Part shown: positions 50,750-52,500 of the stretch, piece after piece | Layout: each line of letters starts with the position of its first letter | Position numbering within the stretch: position 1 is the stretch's first letter | Origin: Prorocentrum cordatum | Lineage: Eukaryota > Sar > Dinophyceae > Prorocentrales > Prorocentraceae | Assembly (NCBI GenBank): GCA_963575745.1 | Contig: CAUYUJ010017804.1 | Coordinates: 547,374 to 599,873 of the forward strand | Reading direction: 5' to 3' | DNA: 52,500 bases | Notes under the pieces: model-generated | Database searches by the model: none | What the model was told of the DNA's origin: nothing | The model's input: the letters and a program-made list of their open reading frames with translations, nothing else | Made by a program: the position numbers and the translations under genes

Positions 50750-51350
50750 CCAGGTGCGGCCTTCCAGGCATCCCAGAGCGCTCCACGAGCGCTCAAGATG
50801 GCTCCAGACGCCTCCAAGACGGCCTACGATGCCCCCAAGACGGCCTCAGATAGATGCAGGAAGACCCGAAGACGGTCCAAGAGCGCTCCAAGAGAGCTCA
50901 AGATGGCCTCGAGACGGCCCTAGAGGTCCCTAAGAGGCCTCTCAGGGTAGCCTCGACAAGCAACAATCTTTCTATTCACTTCTGGGAACGTGCATTTTTA
51001 GCATTTCTCCCTTGTGCGTCCGAGATCCAGAATCACCCTGAGACGGCCCAGGAGGCTCCCAAGAGAGCCCCGAGATACCCCAAGAGGCCCCGAAGATGCT
51101 CCAAGAAACGCCAACGGGGCCGCAGGGAGCCCCCAAAAGTCCCGTCGAAACCATCAAAATGCCCCCAAGAGGCACCGAAGAAGCCCCCAAGAAGCCCCCT
51201 AGCGGCCCCCAGAGGCCCCAAGAGGCTCCCAAGCGGTTCCAAGAGGCCCGACGAAGCCCCCGAGAGGCCCCCAAGAGGTCCCAGGAGGCCCCCCAAATAC
51301 CTCCCAGACGTCCCCGAGAGGCCTCTCAAGAGACCCCAAACAGGCCTCCC
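50750..51350. repeat. Minisatellite, CCCAAGAGGC / CTCCAAGACGGC units
   Basis: Irregular 12-bp-type units: AAGACGGCCTC and GCTCAAGATGGC at 50780-50930, then AAGAGGCCCC/CCCCAAGAAGCCC at 51040-51340. They are related to the arrays at 19.2 kb and 33.0 kb and have the same strand polarity. Between them (50940-51030) is unique sequence. Confidence 0.82.
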
Positions 51351-51359
51351 AAAGAAGCA

Positions 51360-52500
51360 TATACACGAAGCCGTCCAGAGGTTCTCTCCTCCTCCTCCTC
51401 TCGACGGCTTCGTGTCTTGAAACTCTGCTGTAGCTCTCTTGAGCCATCTTGGCGCCCGGTGGGGCAGTCCATCAGCTCTCTTCGACAGGGTGCGAGTCGC
51501 ATATCCAAAACGACTCGAAGACCGTCCTACCTGTCCTACCGTTTCCGCTGATCACGAGCACACCACTACGCAGCCACAGTGATGTGAACTAAGCCGGCGG
51601 ATTGAGCGAAGCGATCAAATAAAACGGCATGCTTGAGGTTTCGTCATACATTGCGCGCTCGACAGCCGAAAATCAAACGGCCGTCCAACGCGTGCGACCA
51701 GTCGCAGCCCAAAGAAAGGGAAGGAGGCGCAAGCAAATGAGGAAGGACGTTGGAGTCCGCTGGGGGGTCTGAACTGGATGACATCCCAGGATGGAATCAA
51801 ATCCGCCCAAAATTGGTCCCAAGACCCCTCACGGGGTCCATCTGGTCAAATGTTTCACCACCGATTCGTTTGTGACGGTCCGGCAGGAGGCCGAAAAAGG
51901 CAAACATAACTTTCTCGAACCCAGAACCTCGAACCCTTCCCACCCTTCCCGCTGGCCAGAACCAATGCTGGGCCACCTGAGACCCCCAGACGGCTACAAA
52001 AGAGGACGACGAGCAGGAGGAAGACAGAGGAGCGCGGTCGACCAAGCTCGGGAAGGCCGGGAAGAGGAAGGACGAGGAAGAAGCGAAGAGGACGAAGCCC
52101 GACAAACGAGAGTCACATCTGGCAAGGTGCGCTCCCGCGGTCTCGGTCTGCATGCTTCGGGGAACAAGCAATGAAACAACAACTGTTAGAGCTCCGCGCG
52201 GATTTCTCGGATCTGCGCTGGGGCCACCTTGGCGGCGCCTCCGGCGCTGCCCCTGGAAAGGTCCGCGCGCCAGGGAGCGGGCCCAGCGCCGATCCGAAAA
52301 ATCCACGCGGAACGCCACCACATGGTGTATATGCCATCTGCTCGTCTTCGAATGCTGCTGGGTTACTCCCCGCTCCGCCGCAGCCCCGGCCGAGCACACG
52401 CCCGCTCGGCCGGGTGTCCTTCAGACTCTGCAGCGTCGCGTCGTGCGAGCCCTTCTTGTTGCAGCGCTGGGCCACTTGCTGGGCAACGGGGTGGGGGAAA
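51360..52500. other. Gene-free end of window
   Basis: A CTCCTCCTCCTC patch lies at 51388-51402 and Lys/Arg/Glu-rich purine-rich sequence at 52000-52120. A minus frame at 52475-52113 (..CGGAGSNPAAFEDEQMAYT..) looks moderately protein-like but shows no domain and no start. I cannot support a gene. Confidence 0.45.

Overview
This window looks like a piece of a dinoflagellate nuclear genome (Prorocentrum, Polarella or Symbiodiniaceae type). It is GC-rich and very repeat-dense. Almost every recognisable protein belongs to a mobile-element family or to one of the anonymous high-copy families seen in dinoflagellates, and one gene start carries what looks like a relict dinoflagellate spliced leader. 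I see no bacterial operons, tRNA, rRNA or CRISPR. Most apparent open frames in the GC-rich parts are compositional artefacts.

Layout. 1-125: TA microsatellite. 126-7390 (minus): a decayed tyrosine-recombinase retrotransposon with Gag-like, RT, RNase H, methyltransferase-like and tyrosine recombinase domains plus an extra hydrophobic ORF. Its terminal repeats are arranged as split direct repeats (A1-ORFs-B1-A2-B2), so both ends can be placed to the base. 7391-9900: an unidentified minus-strand exon candidate and gene-free DNA. 10027-25895 (minus): four co-oriented protein genes: an 880-aa protein with a Cys/His N-terminus, a 581-aa cytosine-C5 methyltransferase-like protein, a Ser-rich protein of about 720 aa, and a transposase-like gene broken by two frameshifts and preceded by the spliced-leader relict. 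Between them lie C-rich low-complexity DNA (15.9-17.1 kb), a possible presequence-coding exon (18.15 kb) and minisatellites (19.2-20.0 kb).

26.95-29.47 kb (minus): a LINE-type element with endonuclease and RT fragments. 29.6-33.6 kb: trinucleotide microsatellites, an interspersed motif family, a satellite of about 102 bp and two minisatellites. 32.3-34.6 kb (plus): the 3' end of a Ty1/copia element whose RNase H domain is split by a 1180-bp repeat-filled insertion. 34.9-35.3 kb (minus): the C-terminal end of another LINE RT. 37277-46622 (minus): an almost complete Ty1/copia element (Gag with CCCH fingers, protease, integrase, RT, RNase H) between 86-bp direct repeats, carrying three in-frame stops and several frameshifts. 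46.6-49.1 kb: a strong hairpin, an RT-like fragment with a YVDD motif and an unidentified basic/Gly-rich reading frame. 49.5-52.5 kb: microsatellites, a degenerate satellite and a minisatellite, with no convincing gene.

The elements appear independent of one another. The long intact frames at 10.0-12.7, 13.7-15.4 and 20.2-22.3 kb are the best candidates for functional coding sequence. The retroelements are decayed copies whose domains remain recognisable across frames.
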